Shown here: one piece after another, positions 16,075 through 25,040 of the stretch
Position numbering within the stretch: position 1 is the first letter of the stretch
Layout: each line of letters starts with the position of its first letter
Assembly (NCBI GenBank): GCA_051954695.1
Contig: JBQCHL010000003.1
Span: forward strand, 15,674 to 79,673
Direction: 5' to 3'
DNA: 64,000 bases
Origin: Terrimonas_A sp051954695
Lineage (GTDB): Bacteria > Bacteroidota > Bacteroidia > Chitinophagales > Chitinophagaceae
Position numbers and translations under genes: made by a program
Notes under the pieces: generated by a model
The model's database searches: none
The model's input: only the letters and a program-made list of their open reading frames with translations
What the model was told of the DNA's origin: nothing

Positions 16075-18108
16075 ATGATCTCTCAGCAAACGATACAGCA
16101 GATACTGGGCCGCCTCGATATCATCGATGTGGTAGGTGAATTTGTGAAGCTCAAGAAACGGGGAACTAACTACCTGGGACTCTGCCCTTTCCACAATGAA
16201 AAGACGCCTTCTTTCACCGTTTCACCCGCTAAGGAGATCTATAAATGCTTCGGTTGTGGCAAAAGCGGCAATACCATCAGTTTTGTGATGGAGCATGAAA
16301 AGTACAGCTATGTGGAAGCGCTGAAATGGCTGGCCAACCGGTATGGCATCGAGATAGAGGAAACCTTTGTAAGCGATGAGCAGAAACAGCAGTTCCAGAC
16401 GGCTGATAGCCTTTTCATTATAAATAATTTTGCGCAGCAATTCTTTTCTGACAGGCTGTTCAATTCCGAAGAAGGCCAGGATATCGGGCTTGCCTATTTC
16501 AAGGAAAGGGGGTTCAGAGAAGAGATCATCCGGAAATTCCAGTTGGGCTATTCTCCTGAACAGCGGGATGCTTTTACCCGCGAAGCGCTGGCCAAACAAT
16601 ACAATGCAGAATTGCTGGTAAAAACGGGGCTGGTGGCGAACCGTAACGACCAGTTGATGGACAATTACCGCGGCCGTGTGATCTTTCCGGTGCATAACCA
16701 TAGCGGTAAAGTGCTGGGATTTGGCGCCAGGATACTGAAAAGCAATGACCGCGCCCCAAAGTATATCAATACGCCGGAGAATGAGATCTATATCAAAAGC
16801 AAGATCCTTTACGGCTCTTATTTTGCAAGAACGGCTATTGATAAGGCAGATGAATGCCTGCTCGTGGAAGGGTACACCGATGTGATTTCGCTGCACCAGG
16901 CCGGTATAGAGAATGTGGTGGCTTCAGGAGGCACTTCCCTTACTCCCGATCAGTTAAGGCTGATAAAGAAATATACCAATAATCTCACTATCGTTTATGA
17001 TGGGGATAATGCCGGTATCAAAGCTGCCTTGCGGGGGCTCGACCTGGCATTGGAAGAAGGATTGAATGTAAAACTGGTACTGATACCTGACAAAGAAGAC
17101 CCCGATAGCTATGTAAACAAAGTAGGTGCAGCCGCCTTCACCGATTTTGTGCAACGTAATAAAAAAGACTTTATCCTTTTCCAACTGGACGTGGCCCTGA
17201 AGGATGCTGGTAATGATTCTGTAAAGAAAGCGGAAGTGGTGAACAAGATGGCGGAAACCATCTCCAGGATCAATAAGGCAGAAGACTTCACCAAGCAGCA
17301 GGATTATATCAAACAGACTGCAGAAATACTGAAGATCGAAGAAGGGGGATTACATTCACTGGTCAACAAATTCATCCGCGACCGTATTGCTACACAGGAA
17401 AGAAAACTGCCTTTTGAAGAAGCGCGCCTGCATGAAGAAAATGCAAGACAGGCTGAGGCCACCAATTATGACGACGCTACATTCAATTTACTGTTCAAGG
17501 ATGAATTGCAGGAACGCGAAGTAGCCAGGATATTACTTGAATACGGGATCAAAAAATGGGATGATACCAAACTCGTAGCAGAATATATTTTTGAAGAGAT
17601 CCCTGATGAATCGCTGATCGATAATGCCGATGTGATATTGCTGATCGCCGCATTCAAGGAACTGTTGCAATCCAATTTGCAGCAGGCACATAAGAATTAC
17701 TTTATTTACCATCCTGATACACGGCTAAGCACGCTTGCTGTTTCCCTGCTCAATTTCCCATACGATGAAAGTGAAAGATGGCGCAGTGAGTTCAGCCAGA
17801 ACAGCGGCTTCCAGCAAAGCCTTTTCCAGCAAAGCTTTGAGGACTTCATGCGTACTTTACAGAAAGACAATGAAGAGCAATTGAATAAATTCCTTAAGAT
17901 AGATGAAGACCGTACCAATGAGGAAGTAGACTCTGCAATCATTTATCTCAAGCTTCGTAAAGTAAAACGCATGCTGCTCGAAAACCAGGCTGATCTTGAA
18001 AAAGAGCATTCAGATGAAGAGCGCTATATGCTTCACCAGACCCATGAGCATTTGAAACAAATGGAAATTGAGCTGACAAAGAAAATGGGAGCAGTTATTT
18101 TAAGATAA
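16075..18108 (+). CDS. dnaG: DNA primase
   Basis: Synthesises RNA primers for DNA replication. The 677-residue length is typical. The N-terminal zinc finger has ligands C37, H40, C58 and C61 (CPFH and CFGC). The TOPRIM catalytic domain contains E265 (CLLVEGYTDV) and D309/D311 (YDGDNAG). The C-terminal part is helical and divergent, as expected for the helicase-interaction domain. The ATG at 16075 gives MISQQTIQQILGRLDIIDVV, matching the family N terminus; an upstream TTG at 16066 is not needed. The gene is convergent with the CYTH protein gene, 11 bases away. Confidence 0.95.
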   Translation: MISQQTIQQILGRLDIIDVVGEFVKLKKRGTNYLGLCPFHNEKTPSFTVSPAKEIYKCFGCGKSGNTISFVMEHEKYSYVEALKWLANRYGIEIEETFVSDEQKQQFQTADSLFIINNFAQQFFSDRLFNSEEGQDIGLAYFKERGFREEIIRKFQLGYSPEQRDAFTREALAKQYNAELLVKTGLVANRNDQLMDNYRGRVIFPVHNHSGKVLGFGARILKSNDRAPKYINTPENEIYIKSKILYGSYFARTAIDKADECLLVEGYTDVISLHQAGIENVVASGGTSLTPDQLRLIKKYTNNLTIVYDGDNAGIKAALRGLDLALEEGLNVKLVLIPDKEDPDSYVNKVGAAAFTDFVQRNKKDFILFQLDVALKDAGNDSVKKAEVVNKMAETISRINKAEDFTKQQDYIKQTAEILKIEEGGLHSLVNKFIRDRIATQERKLPFEEARLHEENARQAEATNYDDATFNLLFKDELQEREVARILLEYGIKKWDDTKLVAEYIFEEIPDESLIDNADVILLIAAFKELLQSNLQQAHKNYFIYHPDTRLSTLAVSLLNFPYDESERWRSEFSQNSGFQQSLFQQSFEDFMRTLQKDNEEQLNKFLKIDEDRTNEEVDSAIIYLKLRKVKRMLLENQADLEKEHSDEERYMLHQTHEHLKQMEIELTKKMGAVILR

Positions 18109-18119
18109 GGTAACGATAC

Positions 18120-18644
18120 TTATCTTTTATCAGCAAGCAGCATATCGCTATAAGAAACCTCTATCAGATCTTCCGGCCTCACTTTCAGTTCCTTTATATA
18201 ATGATCGCACTGAGCCCGCAGTTCCGCCGCTGAAATATCAATGCCGATATTACCTGCTTCTATTTCCATGAAATGACCCAGCCCCGGAACTTCATCAATA
18301 TGAAACTTCACGTTCTTTATGTAATAGATCTCTCTTTTCTTTTCTACCACCACTTTTATTCCATTGGATTTGCGAAGCACATCTTTTAAACCGGCAGCAT
18401 CCGGTATCTTCACCAGGTCAAAATCAGAATGTTTTGGGCCGGCCTGGTTGCTACGCTCATAAAAAATAAGATTGTTCTCGATATTCCCTTCTCTCAGTTT
18501 CAATCTGCCATTGGGAACATTAAAATAAGTGTCGGTCTGATGGTCGGTGCCTTTAAAAGAAGCAGCATGGTTTAGTAAATATTGACGGATAAAATCCGGG
18601 TCGGAACAATGTGCTTTTATTTCGATATTGAGATGTTGTGACAT
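18120..18644 (-). CDS. CYTH-domain protein (class IV adenylate cyclase/thiamine triphosphatase-like)
   Basis: A 174-residue protein with the CYTH fold, which binds triphosphorylated substrates in a tunnel lined with charged residues. Visible landmarks are the N-terminal EIKAHC (E-x-K type motif), TDTYFNVPNGRLKLREG, VVEKKREIYYIKNVKFHIDEV and the acidic FMEIEAGNI near the end. The ATG at 18644 places NIEIKAHC at the N terminus as in the family; extending upstream would run into the terminator at 18689. Actual activity (adenylate cyclase, thiamine triphosphatase or inorganic triphosphatase) cannot be decided from sequence. Confidence 0.85.
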   Translation of the reverse strand: MSQHLNIEIKAHCSDPDFIRQYLLNHAASFKGTDHQTDTYFNVPNGRLKLREGNIENNLIFYERSNQAGPKHSDFDLVKIPDAAGLKDVLRKSNGIKVVVEKKREIYYIKNVKFHIDEVPGLGHFMEIEAGNIGIDISAAELRAQCDHYIKELKVRPEDLIEVSYSDMLLADKR

Positions 18645-18688
18645 GGATGCAAGATAGTCCGGGCCAGGGATCAGGGATCCAATGTCAA

Positions 18689-18721
18689 TAAAAAAGGTTT
18701 GCTGCTTTCGCAACAAACCTT
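18689..18721 (-). terminator. Terminator after the 148-residue conserved protein gene
   Basis: On the minus strand AAGGTTTGTTGC pairs with GCAGCAAACCTT (one G-U pair) around a short loop and runs into a T tract. It separates the gene at 18744 from the CYTH gene. Confidence 0.8.
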
Positions 18722-18743
18722 CAATCAATTTTAATCAGTAACC

Positions 18744-19190
18744 TTACTCTGCTACCGCAGTAGATTGTCTTTTGCGGACAACAGGAGCATCTTCTACCCT
18801 ACTATCTTCACCTCTTACAAACCGCATAGCGCTCCAAACATGATCCAGTTCCACCCTTTCGATACTTTCGTATCCTTCGCAGGTTAAACGGTTCCAGCTA
18901 CAGTCTCGGTTCAGATCAGTAACGATCTTGGAAGTGGTTTTGGGGTAGGCCACCCAGAACTTTGAATCATCTTTTAAAGAAGGCATTACATCCTTCAAAA
19001 TACCATTCAACTGGTTCTCATTCACGGCAAATACCAGTGCAAAATCAATCTTCCGGTTCTTTAGAAGCGGGGTCATGTTTTTGGCGAATGAAAGTTTGCT
19101 GAATTGTTTCTCGATGGAGGAGGGTAAACCCTGGATTAAAAGATTCTTCTCGTCTGTCAGTTGTAACTTTTCGAAAACTGTTGGTAACAT
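18744..19190 (-). CDS. Conserved protein of unknown function
   Basis: A 148-residue soluble protein that appears conserved among Bacteroidota from memory, but without a function I can name. Features are an N-terminal segment MLPTVFEKLQLTDEKNLLIQ, a Rossmann-like alternation of strands and helices (FALVFAVNENQLNGILK, FWVAYPKTTSKIV) and a basic C-terminal tail (VVRKRQS). It loosely resembles DUF3052-type proteins, which share the FWVAYPK strand. The ATG at 19190 is preferred over a TTG at 19202. A perfect -7 element lies upstream at 19273. Confidence 0.75.
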   Translation of the reverse strand: MLPTVFEKLQLTDEKNLLIQGLPSSIEKQFSKLSFAKNMTPLLKNRKIDFALVFAVNENQLNGILKDVMPSLKDDSKFWVAYPKTTSKIVTDLNRDCSWNRLTCEGYESIERVELDHVWSAMRFVRGEDSRVEDAPVVRKRQSTAVAE

Positions 19191-19272
19191 ACTTTGAATC
19201 AATTTTTAGTGGATTTCTGGCAAGGCATCGCCAGAGGATGCTCATTGTCAGTGTTCTCATTTGCAGGGATTG

Positions 19273-19280
19273 CAAAGATA
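19273..19280 (-). promoter_or_regulatory. -7 element TATCTTTG
   Basis: Exact TAnnTTTG match on the minus strand 83 bases upstream of the ATG at 19190. No clear -33 partner. Confidence 0.5.
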
Positions 19281-19493
19281 AACAAAAATGCCGGGAAGGG
19301 AACCGTATTTCAAGAAAAAACGCGTCCATGCTGGCTTTGAAGGCTTTTTTGAGTGTAAAAAACTACTTTTTGATCAAGGCATTTCTCACCCCAATTCCAA
19401 TATTTAAATAGATACTTATATGATAAAACCTATATCCCTCCTCTCATTCGACTAATCAATGTATAACTTACAAGTGTAAATTATTTTATATAG

Positions 19494-19527
19494 AAAAAAG
19501 GCTGTCCTTCATCGGACAGCCCTTTTT
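19494..19527. terminator. Bidirectional terminator
   Basis: GGCTGTCC and GGACAGCC form an 8-bp stem with an A tract on one side and a T tract on the other. It lies just downstream of the M48 protease gene, which is on the minus strand. Confidence 0.85.
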
Positions 19528-19565
19528 TGTATGCATTAGATTTCGATTAGAAATCAGTCTTAGGC

Positions 19566-20378
19566 TTATTTTGAGACCGGTTTGTAGTATTTCAGAGCTT
19601 CCGGCATCAGCTTTTCCAATTGATCGATCCGTTTGCCTTCGCTCGGGTGAGTGCTGAGAAATTCCGGTGGTTTCTGTCCACTGCCGGCTTTTTCCATTCT
19701 TTCCCATAAAGGAATAGCTTCCCGGGGATTGTATCCTGCCATTGCAGCGAATTTAAGCCCCCAATCATCGGCTTCCAGCTCGTTTTTACGGGAGAATGGG
19801 AGAATCACCCCTAATTGTGCACCTGCGCCAAAAGCTGACATAAACAGGCTCTGCGTGGCAGCAGGCTTATTGGCCAAAGCTACCTGCAACCCTGCCTGAA
19901 CGGCCTGTGCTCCCATTTGCTGGCTCATACGCTGGTTACCATGTTGCAGCAATGCATGCGATACTTCATGCCCCATTACCACAGCCAAAGCTGCTTCATT
20001 TTGCGTGATCGGTAAAAGGCCGGTATAAACAACGATCTTACCGCCAGGCATACACCATGCATTGACTGATGGATCGTTTACCAGATTATACTCCCAGTTA
20101 TAACCCTGCAATTGATCAGAAATCCCATGTTGCTGGTAATAGGAATTAACAGCACCCACGATCCTTTGCCCTACCCTTTTCACCATTTCAGCATCCCTGT
20201 TTCCACTCGGAGACACTACTTTATTTGAAGAAAGGAAGGTGGTATATTCCTGTGTTGCCATGGATTGCAACTGCGATTCAGGCAATAAGGTGAGCTGGCT
20301 TTTCCCGGTCAGCGCATTACGGGTGCAGGAGATCAGCACTCCGGCAAGCAAAAAAACAGAAAGGATAATCCGCGTCAT
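19566..20378 (-). CDS. M48-family metallopeptidase lipoprotein (LoiP/Oma1-like)
   Basis: A 270-residue zinc endopeptidase anchored as a lipoprotein: the lipobox LISC ends at Cys18. The zinc site is HEVSH (H137, E138, H141), and the third ligand lies in ELEAD around 200-204. The domain preceding the active site (WEYNLVNDPSVNAWCMPGGKIVVYTGLL) is the classic M48C signature with the NAW/GGK segments. Such enzymes take part in outer-membrane protein quality control. It is probably monocistronic: a terminator lies downstream and a 205-base gap lies upstream. Confidence 0.92.
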   Translation of the reverse strand: MTRIILSVFLLAGVLISCTRNALTGKSQLTLLPESQLQSMATQEYTTFLSSNKVVSPSGNRDAEMVKRVGQRIVGAVNSYYQQHGISDQLQGYNWEYNLVNDPSVNAWCMPGGKIVVYTGLLPITQNEAALAVVMGHEVSHALLQHGNQRMSQQMGAQAVQAGLQVALANKPAATQSLFMSAFGAGAQLGVILPFSRKNELEADDWGLKFAAMAGYNPREAIPLWERMEKAGSGQKPPEFLSTHPSEGKRIDQLEKLMPEALKYYKPVSK

Positions 20379-20583
20379 AGTTTAGTGTTTAATTCAAAAG
20401 GCCAAGCATTGTACCAAAATATCGATACAACTGCAGAATTTGTCCCGGAATCCGGTCCGGAATTGACGCCGGAAAGTTAGGATTTTTTGTAATGAATTGT
20501 TTGTGCGAAGACACGGCATAACCATGATATGTTTTTATACCACAGCCATTTTTCGATCCCGGATCAGGAATCTCTAATCTTGA

Positions 20584-21246
20584 TTAGCCGGTAACATTTT
20601 GCCTGCGTCGTTCCCGGCGGCGGTCGCGATGCTTCAGGATAGGCACTTTGCTCTCATTGCCTTTTAATAAGCGGCCGATATTTTTCTGGTGAGTAAGCAC
20701 TACCATCAGCGCCACAGCAATGGCAAATACGCGGTAAACATTATTATCTACGTTGAATACAACCAGGATAAAAACAGGAAAAGCCACACTGGCAAGAATA
20801 GAACTCAGCGATACAAAACGCGTAAGGAATAATACCAGCAGGAAAACCCCGGAACAGGAAAGAGCCGTCCACGGAGAAATGCCAACCACCAACCCAAACA
20901 AAGTAGCCACACCCTTACCTCCACGAAAATCAGCCCAGATGGGGAATATATGCCCGATCACGGCTGCAAGGCCAAGACCTATCTGAAGATTGACAAAACG
21001 GATATCACTGTCTGCATAATCTGGAAGCAAAAGCGCAAGCTTTACTGCAAGCATTCCTTTCAGCATATCAGTTACCATTACAATGGTGCCCCATTTGGGA
21101 CCTAATACCCTGTAAGTATTCGTTGCACCGGCATTGCCGCTGCCATATTCCCGGATGTCTATATCGAAGAAGTAACGACTGACCCAGACTGAGGTCGGTA
21201 CACTGCCAATAAGATAAGCAAGAACTATCAGCAATAGTTCATTCAT
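20584..21246 (-). CDS. plsY: Glycerol-3-phosphate acyltransferase PlsY
   Basis: Inner-membrane enzyme that transfers an acyl group from acyl-phosphate to glycerol 3-phosphate, the first step of phospholipid synthesis. The 220-residue protein is strongly hydrophobic with about five to six membrane segments. The conserved loops are visible: GSVPTSVWVSR, REYGSGNAGATNTYR and the GHIFPIWADFRGGKGVAT segment. The C terminus is basic (KHRDRRRERRR). The ATG at 21246 gives MNELLLIVLAYLIGSVPTS, matching the family; the longer reading frame upstream is not supported. A -7 element lies 25 bases upstream, separating it from prmA. Confidence 0.95.
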   Translation of the reverse strand: MNELLLIVLAYLIGSVPTSVWVSRYFFDIDIREYGSGNAGATNTYRVLGPKWGTIVMVTDMLKGMLAVKLALLLPDYADSDIRFVNLQIGLGLAAVIGHIFPIWADFRGGKGVATLFGLVVGISPWTALSCSGVFLLVLFLTRFVSLSSILASVAFPVFILVVFNVDNNVYRVFAIAVALMVVLTHQKNIGRLLKGNESKVPILKHRDRRRERRRQNVTG

Positions 21247-21271
21247 AGAAACTTGGGTTGAAGTTGAAAAA

Positions 21272-21279
21272 CAAAAATA
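21272..21279 (-). promoter_or_regulatory. -7 element TATTTTTG of plsY
   Basis: Exact TAnnTTTG match on the minus strand, 25 bases upstream of the plsY ATG. Confidence 0.5.
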
Positions 21280-21332
21280 GTAAAAAAAACGACCTGTTGG
21301 TAACGTTAATTTAACACAAAATATTGTTTTTC

Positions 21333-22148
21333 TCAATATGAAGCACTCAGGCAGAGCCAGTTGTGCCTTTCACGGCGGGAAATTACCTGCAAACCATGCT
21401 CCTGCAGCGCTGCAAGGATATCCGGCTCATCTGTGACCAGTAATCCGCTCAAGACCAGTTGCCCTCCCGGCATCAACCGGCTTACCAAAACCCGGAGATT
21501 GGCCAGTATGACGTTTTTATTAATATTCGCCAGGATGATATCAAAACGGCCCTCCCCTGTGGCATCATCTGCTTTCTCCAAACGGATGCCCGCAGTTTTA
21601 TTATTCTCTATATTTTCTCCCGCATTTACAATACTCCAGTCATCATTATCGATCGCCAGTACCTCTGCTGCACCTAATCTTGCTGCTAGAATAGCCAGCA
21701 CTCCCGTGCCTGTTCCAAAATCAAATACTTTTTTATTAGTAAACGGAATTCCACGCATCTGCTGCATCATCATGAAGGTAGTGGCATGGTGGCCGGTTCC
21801 AAAACTCATCTTGGGTGTGATCACGATCTCTTGTTCCACTGAAGATATGGGCTCATGAAAAGAAGCCCGCACTGCTACAAAATCATCCACGATCACCGGA
21901 TCAAAATTGGATTCCCAAACCTGGTTCCAGTTCGTTTCCTTGATCACTGATTTTGTATAAGCCACCCCTTTACTACCTGGGATGGTCTTTATCTTTTCTT
22001 CATCAAAATCATTCTCAGTTATAAATGCTTTTAAACAATCATCTGCTTCTTCAAAACCTTCAAAGCCTATCTCGTTCAGCTCAGCGATCAGTTGTTCTGA
22101 TTGCTGTGAGGTCACCGGCTGGAATATCAATTGTATGTAATCACTCAT
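21333..22148 (-). CDS. prmA: Ribosomal protein L11 methyltransferase
   Basis: Methylates lysines and the N terminus of ribosomal protein L11 using S-adenosylmethionine. The 271-residue protein has the PrmA N-terminal substrate-recognition domain (with NWNQVWESNFDPVIVDDF), the typical KMSFGTGHHATT segment, SAM motif I VFDFGTGTGVLAILAARLGA and the NIN motif in ILANINKNVILANL (compare the family's N-x-L/I-N). It lies between plsY and pnp on the same strand; a hairpin at 22163 separates it from pnp. Confidence 0.95.
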   Translation of the reverse strand: MSDYIQLIFQPVTSQQSEQLIAELNEIGFEGFEEADDCLKAFITENDFDEEKIKTIPGSKGVAYTKSVIKETNWNQVWESNFDPVIVDDFVAVRASFHEPISSVEQEIVITPKMSFGTGHHATTFMMMQQMRGIPFTNKKVFDFGTGTGVLAILAARLGAAEVLAIDNDDWSIVNAGENIENNKTAGIRLEKADDATGEGRFDIILANINKNVILANLRVLVSRLMPGGQLVLSGLLVTDEPDILAALQEHGLQVISRRERHNWLCLSASY

Positions 22149-22162
22149 GTACTATGAATTAA

Positions 22163-22217
22163 AAAGTCAAAAGTAAAAATTCAAAACCTGCTGTTTTGAA
22201 TTTTTACTTTTGACTTT
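22163..22217 (-). terminator. 25-bp AT-rich hairpin after pnp
   Basis: Bases 22163-22187 pair exactly with 22193-22217 around a 5-base loop. It is located 20 bases downstream of the pnp stop on the minus strand and so probably ends the rpsO-pnp transcript or protects its 3' end. Confidence 0.7.
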
Positions 22218-22236
22218 TGATTTTATAAAAGATCGC

Positions 22237-24414
22237 TTATTCTCCTTGTGGAGGCGTTTTCTGTTGATCTTCTCTTGGCTTGAACTCAGGTTTTGGGATC
22301 AATGCTTTTCTTGACAATTTGAACTTACCTGATTTAGGATCTGTACCGATCAGTTTTACTTTGAAAGCATCTCCTTCTTTCACAATGCCATCCAGTGTTT
22401 CAAGGCGTTTCCAACTGATCTCGCTGATATGTACCAGGCCTTGTTTGCCGGGCAGGAATTCTACGAATGCACCAAAAGGCATTACAGATTTCACTACTGA
22501 ATCATACACATCACCAACGGTTGGTACTGCAGTGATGCCTTTGATCCATGCTTCAGCCTTTTGTACCCCTTCTTTATTCACACCGAAGATGCTTACTTCA
22601 CCCATATTGTTCACTTCTTCGATATTGATGGTTGTACCGGTTTCGCGTTGCATTTCCTGTATCACTTTACCGCCTGGTCCGATCACAGCGCCGATGAATT
22701 CACGATCGATGAAGAGTTTCAGCATGCGTGGTGCATGTGGTTTCACTTCAGCACGCGCTTCAGGGATGCAATTGTACATTGCATCGAGGATATGCAAACG
22801 GCCACGTTTTGCCTGGTCAAGGGCTTGTGCCATCACTTCCATTTTCAGACCATCCACTTTGATATCCATTTGCACGCCGCAGATACCATTGCGAGTACCG
22901 GTTACTTTAAAGTCCATATCACCGAGGTGATCTTCATCACCCAGGATATCGGTCAGGATCGCATATTTGTCACCTTTGGTGATCAATCCCATTGCCACGC
23001 CGGAAACGTGTTTAGGGAAAGGGATGCCAGCATCCATCAGTGCCAGTGAACCGGCGCAAACGGTAGCCATGGAAGAAGATCCATTTGATTCCAGGATATC
23101 ACTTACCACACGGACAGTGTAAGCAAAATCGCCTGTAGGCATCATTTGCTTCAGTGAACGCTGTGCAAGGTTACCGTGACCAACTTCGCGGCGGCTTTGA
23201 CCACGCATCATTTTCACTTCACCGGTTGAGAATGGAGGGAAATTATAATGCAGGAAGAATTTGGAGTCGTATGATCTGGCAGCGCTTTCTACCAACAGGT
23301 CGTCCAGCGCAGTACCGAGGGTAACTGTAGTGAGAGATTGCGTTTCACCACGGGTGAATAAAGAAGCTCCGTGTGGAGAAGGCAGTACATCCACTTCCAT
23401 ATCAAGCGGACGAACATCTTCCAGTCCGCGTCCGTCGAGCCTTACTTTTTCGTCAAGGATCATATCACGCACTACATAATACTGCAGGTCGCCATAATAA
23501 GTAGAAGCCAGCTTCTTTGTTTGGTCAGACAGTTCTTCACCTTCTGCCAGCCCGCTCTTCAGGTGTTCCATCAGTTCGTCTTTGATGGCAGAGAACCTGT
23601 CGCTGCGTTCATGTTTTGGTAAAGCAGCTTTAGCTACTTCATAGACTTTTTGTTTGGCGAAAGCATTTACTTTTTCCTGTAATGCTTCATCAGTTACTGG
23701 TTTGGTGTAATCGCGTTTCCCTTTCACACCTACCATTTCGCGCAGTTCTTCCTGCGCTTTCACCTGTATGCGGATAGCATCATGTGCGAGTTGCAATACC
23801 TTTACCAGGTCTTCTTCGCTGCATTCTTTCGCTTCACCTTCCACCATCATCAGGTTCTTTTCAGTTGCAGCTACGAGGAACTCAATATCGGATTGCTCCA
23901 TTTCAGTACGGGAAGGATTGATGATGTATTCACCATTCACACGTCCTACTCTTACTTCAGAAATGATCTCTTTAATAGGGATATCAGATACAGCCAGTGC
24001 TGCAGAAGCAGCAAGGCAAGCCAGTGCATCAGGCAACACTTCGACATCACTGGAGATGAGGGAAACCAGCACCTGCACTTCACAGAAATAGTCATCAGGG
24101 AATAAAGGACGCAGCGCCCTGTCGATAAGACGGCTGGTCAGAATTTCGTAATCATTCAGGCGAGCTTCACGTTTGAAGAAGGAGCCGGGAATACGGCCTG
24201 CAGAAGCAAACTTTTCCTGGTAATCTACTGTGAGAGGGAAAAAGCTTTGTCCTTCTTTGGGTTCTTTATTGGCCACTACAGTAGCGAGGATCATGCAATT
24301 ACCGATGGAAACAGTAACAGCGCCATCAGCCTGACGGGCCAGGCGGCCTGTTTCAATGGTAACCATGCGTCCGCCACCTATATCGAATGTTTTGCGTATG
24401 GGTTGTTGTAACAT
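22237..24414 (-). CDS. pnp: Polyribonucleotide nucleotidyltransferase (PNPase)
   Basis: Phosphorolytic 3'-5' exoribonuclease central to RNA decay. The 725-residue protein has two RNase PH domains (first with QEKFASAGRIPGSFFKREARL, second with RGETQSLTTVTLGT and FPPFSTGEVKMMRGQSRREVGHG), a KH domain with the GxxG loop (IGPGGKVIQEMQRETG) and a C-terminal S1 domain (GDVYDSVVKSVMPFGAFVEFLPGKQGLVHIS). The tail after S1 is short. It follows rpsO on the same strand, the widely conserved rpsO-pnp order, with two hairpins in the 196-base gap. Confidence 0.97.
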   Translation of the reverse strand: MLQQPIRKTFDIGGGRMVTIETGRLARQADGAVTVSIGNCMILATVVANKEPKEGQSFFPLTVDYQEKFASAGRIPGSFFKREARLNDYEILTSRLIDRALRPLFPDDYFCEVQVLVSLISSDVEVLPDALACLAASAALAVSDIPIKEIISEVRVGRVNGEYIINPSRTEMEQSDIEFLVAATEKNLMMVEGEAKECSEEDLVKVLQLAHDAIRIQVKAQEELREMVGVKGKRDYTKPVTDEALQEKVNAFAKQKVYEVAKAALPKHERSDRFSAIKDELMEHLKSGLAEGEELSDQTKKLASTYYGDLQYYVVRDMILDEKVRLDGRGLEDVRPLDMEVDVLPSPHGASLFTRGETQSLTTVTLGTALDDLLVESAARSYDSKFFLHYNFPPFSTGEVKMMRGQSRREVGHGNLAQRSLKQMMPTGDFAYTVRVVSDILESNGSSSMATVCAGSLALMDAGIPFPKHVSGVAMGLITKGDKYAILTDILGDEDHLGDMDFKVTGTRNGICGVQMDIKVDGLKMEVMAQALDQAKRGRLHILDAMYNCIPEARAEVKPHAPRMLKLFIDREFIGAVIGPGGKVIQEMQRETGTTINIEEVNNMGEVSIFGVNKEGVQKAEAWIKGITAVPTVGDVYDSVVKSVMPFGAFVEFLPGKQGLVHISEISWKRLETLDGIVKEGDAFKVKLIGTDPKSGKFKLSRKALIPKPEFKPREDQQKTPPQGE

Positions 24415-24492
24415 AAAAATTGGAGAAATTAGTAATGAAAAATTGGGATCAGTATCCTTAAATGGGCTTATTTACCAGGTGCCCAAAAACAG

Positions 24493-24526
24493 TTATTCCC
24501 AACATCCGGTCAGAAGTTGGGAATAA
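24493..24526 (-). promoter_or_regulatory. Hairpin between rpsO and pnp
   Basis: TTATTCCCAAC (24493-24503) pairs perfectly with GTTGGGAATAA (24516-24526). On the minus strand it is followed by CTGTTTTTGG, a weak T tract, so it may be an attenuating terminator or an RNA-processing hairpin in the pnp leader. A second stem-loop (ACTCCACGTGGGAGT) lies nearer to rpsO, around 24595. Confidence 0.55.
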
Positions 24527-24610
24527 TCATTTATAGAGAGTCTTATCCTGGTGATCAAAACTCTCAGGCTAAAGACTTCCCCCAACTCCACGTGGGAGTA
24601 ACAGGAGGTC

Positions 24611-24880
24611 TTATTTTCTGATTCCGAGTTTCTCGATCAATTGGCGATAACCTGTCAGGTTATGTTTTTGCAGGTAGTTCAACAAGCGTTTGCGCTTACC
24701 TACCAATTGCATCAGCCCGCGGTGAGTGGAGAAATCTTTCTTGTTTTGCTGAAGGTGTCCGCTGATCTGGCTGATACGCTCAGTCAGTTGCGCGATCTGT
24801 CCTTCAATAGATCCAGTATTAGCGGCTGATCCACCAAATTGCGTAAAAATAGCTGCTGTTTTTTCTTTTGTTAGAGGCAT
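24611..24880 (-). CDS. rpsO: 30S ribosomal protein S15
   Basis: An 89-residue primary 16S rRNA-binding protein of the small subunit, exactly the usual length. The conserved segments GSAANTGSIEGQIAQLTERI, HLQQNKKDFSTHRGLMQLVGKR and LLNYLQKHNLTGYRQLIEKLGIR are present (18-20 residue blocks). It precedes pnp in the conserved order. In other bacteria S15 represses its own translation through leader RNA structure; I cannot confirm that here. A full -33/-7 promoter lies upstream at 24936-24966. Confidence 0.97.
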   Translation of the reverse strand: MPLTKEKTAAIFTQFGGSAANTGSIEGQIAQLTERISQISGHLQQNKKDFSTHRGLMQLVGKRKRLLNYLQKHNLTGYRQLIEKLGIRK

Positions 24881-24935
24881 CTTTGATTTTTTTAAAAAGT
24901 CATCCGAGTTTTATCCTATTATATTTTTGTGGCGG

Positions 24936-24966
24936 CAAAGGTAAGGCAAGTATCCTTAACAGCAAA
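24936..24966 (-). promoter_or_regulatory. rpsO promoter with -33 and -7 elements
   Basis: On the minus strand TTTG (24966-24963), a 19-base spacer and TACCTTTG (24943-24936) match the Bacteroidota vegetative consensus TTTG-N17-23-TAnnTTTG. This is the best complete promoter seen in the window, as expected for a ribosomal protein gene. Confidence 0.7.
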
Positions 24967-25028
24967 AGAAAGGCTCCCCAAATTGCCACCCGGGCCGCAA
25001 AAATACCCCATTTTTGCCCTTCCCGGCC

Positions 25029-25036
25029 TAATTTTG
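25029..25036 (+). promoter_or_regulatory. -7 element TAATTTTG of miaE
   Basis: Exact TAnnTTTG match ending 4 bases before the ATG at 25041, which would make the transcript leaderless. Confidence 0.45.
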
Positions 25037-25040
25037 CCCC

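Larger units (their letters stand above)
19191..19565. other. 375-base intergenic stretch
   Basis: No supported gene. It contains the -7 element for the upstream-facing gene (19273-19280) and a bidirectional terminator (19494-19527); the rest is AT rich without recognisable structure. Confidence 0.65.

Noticed and set aside
16222..16896. Open frame of 224 codons antisense to dnaG
   Set aside because: Lies wholly within the conserved zinc-finger and catalytic coding region of primase.
22280..22930. Open frame of 216 codons antisense to pnp
   Set aside because: Overlaps the KH and S1 coding region of PNPase, which is certain.
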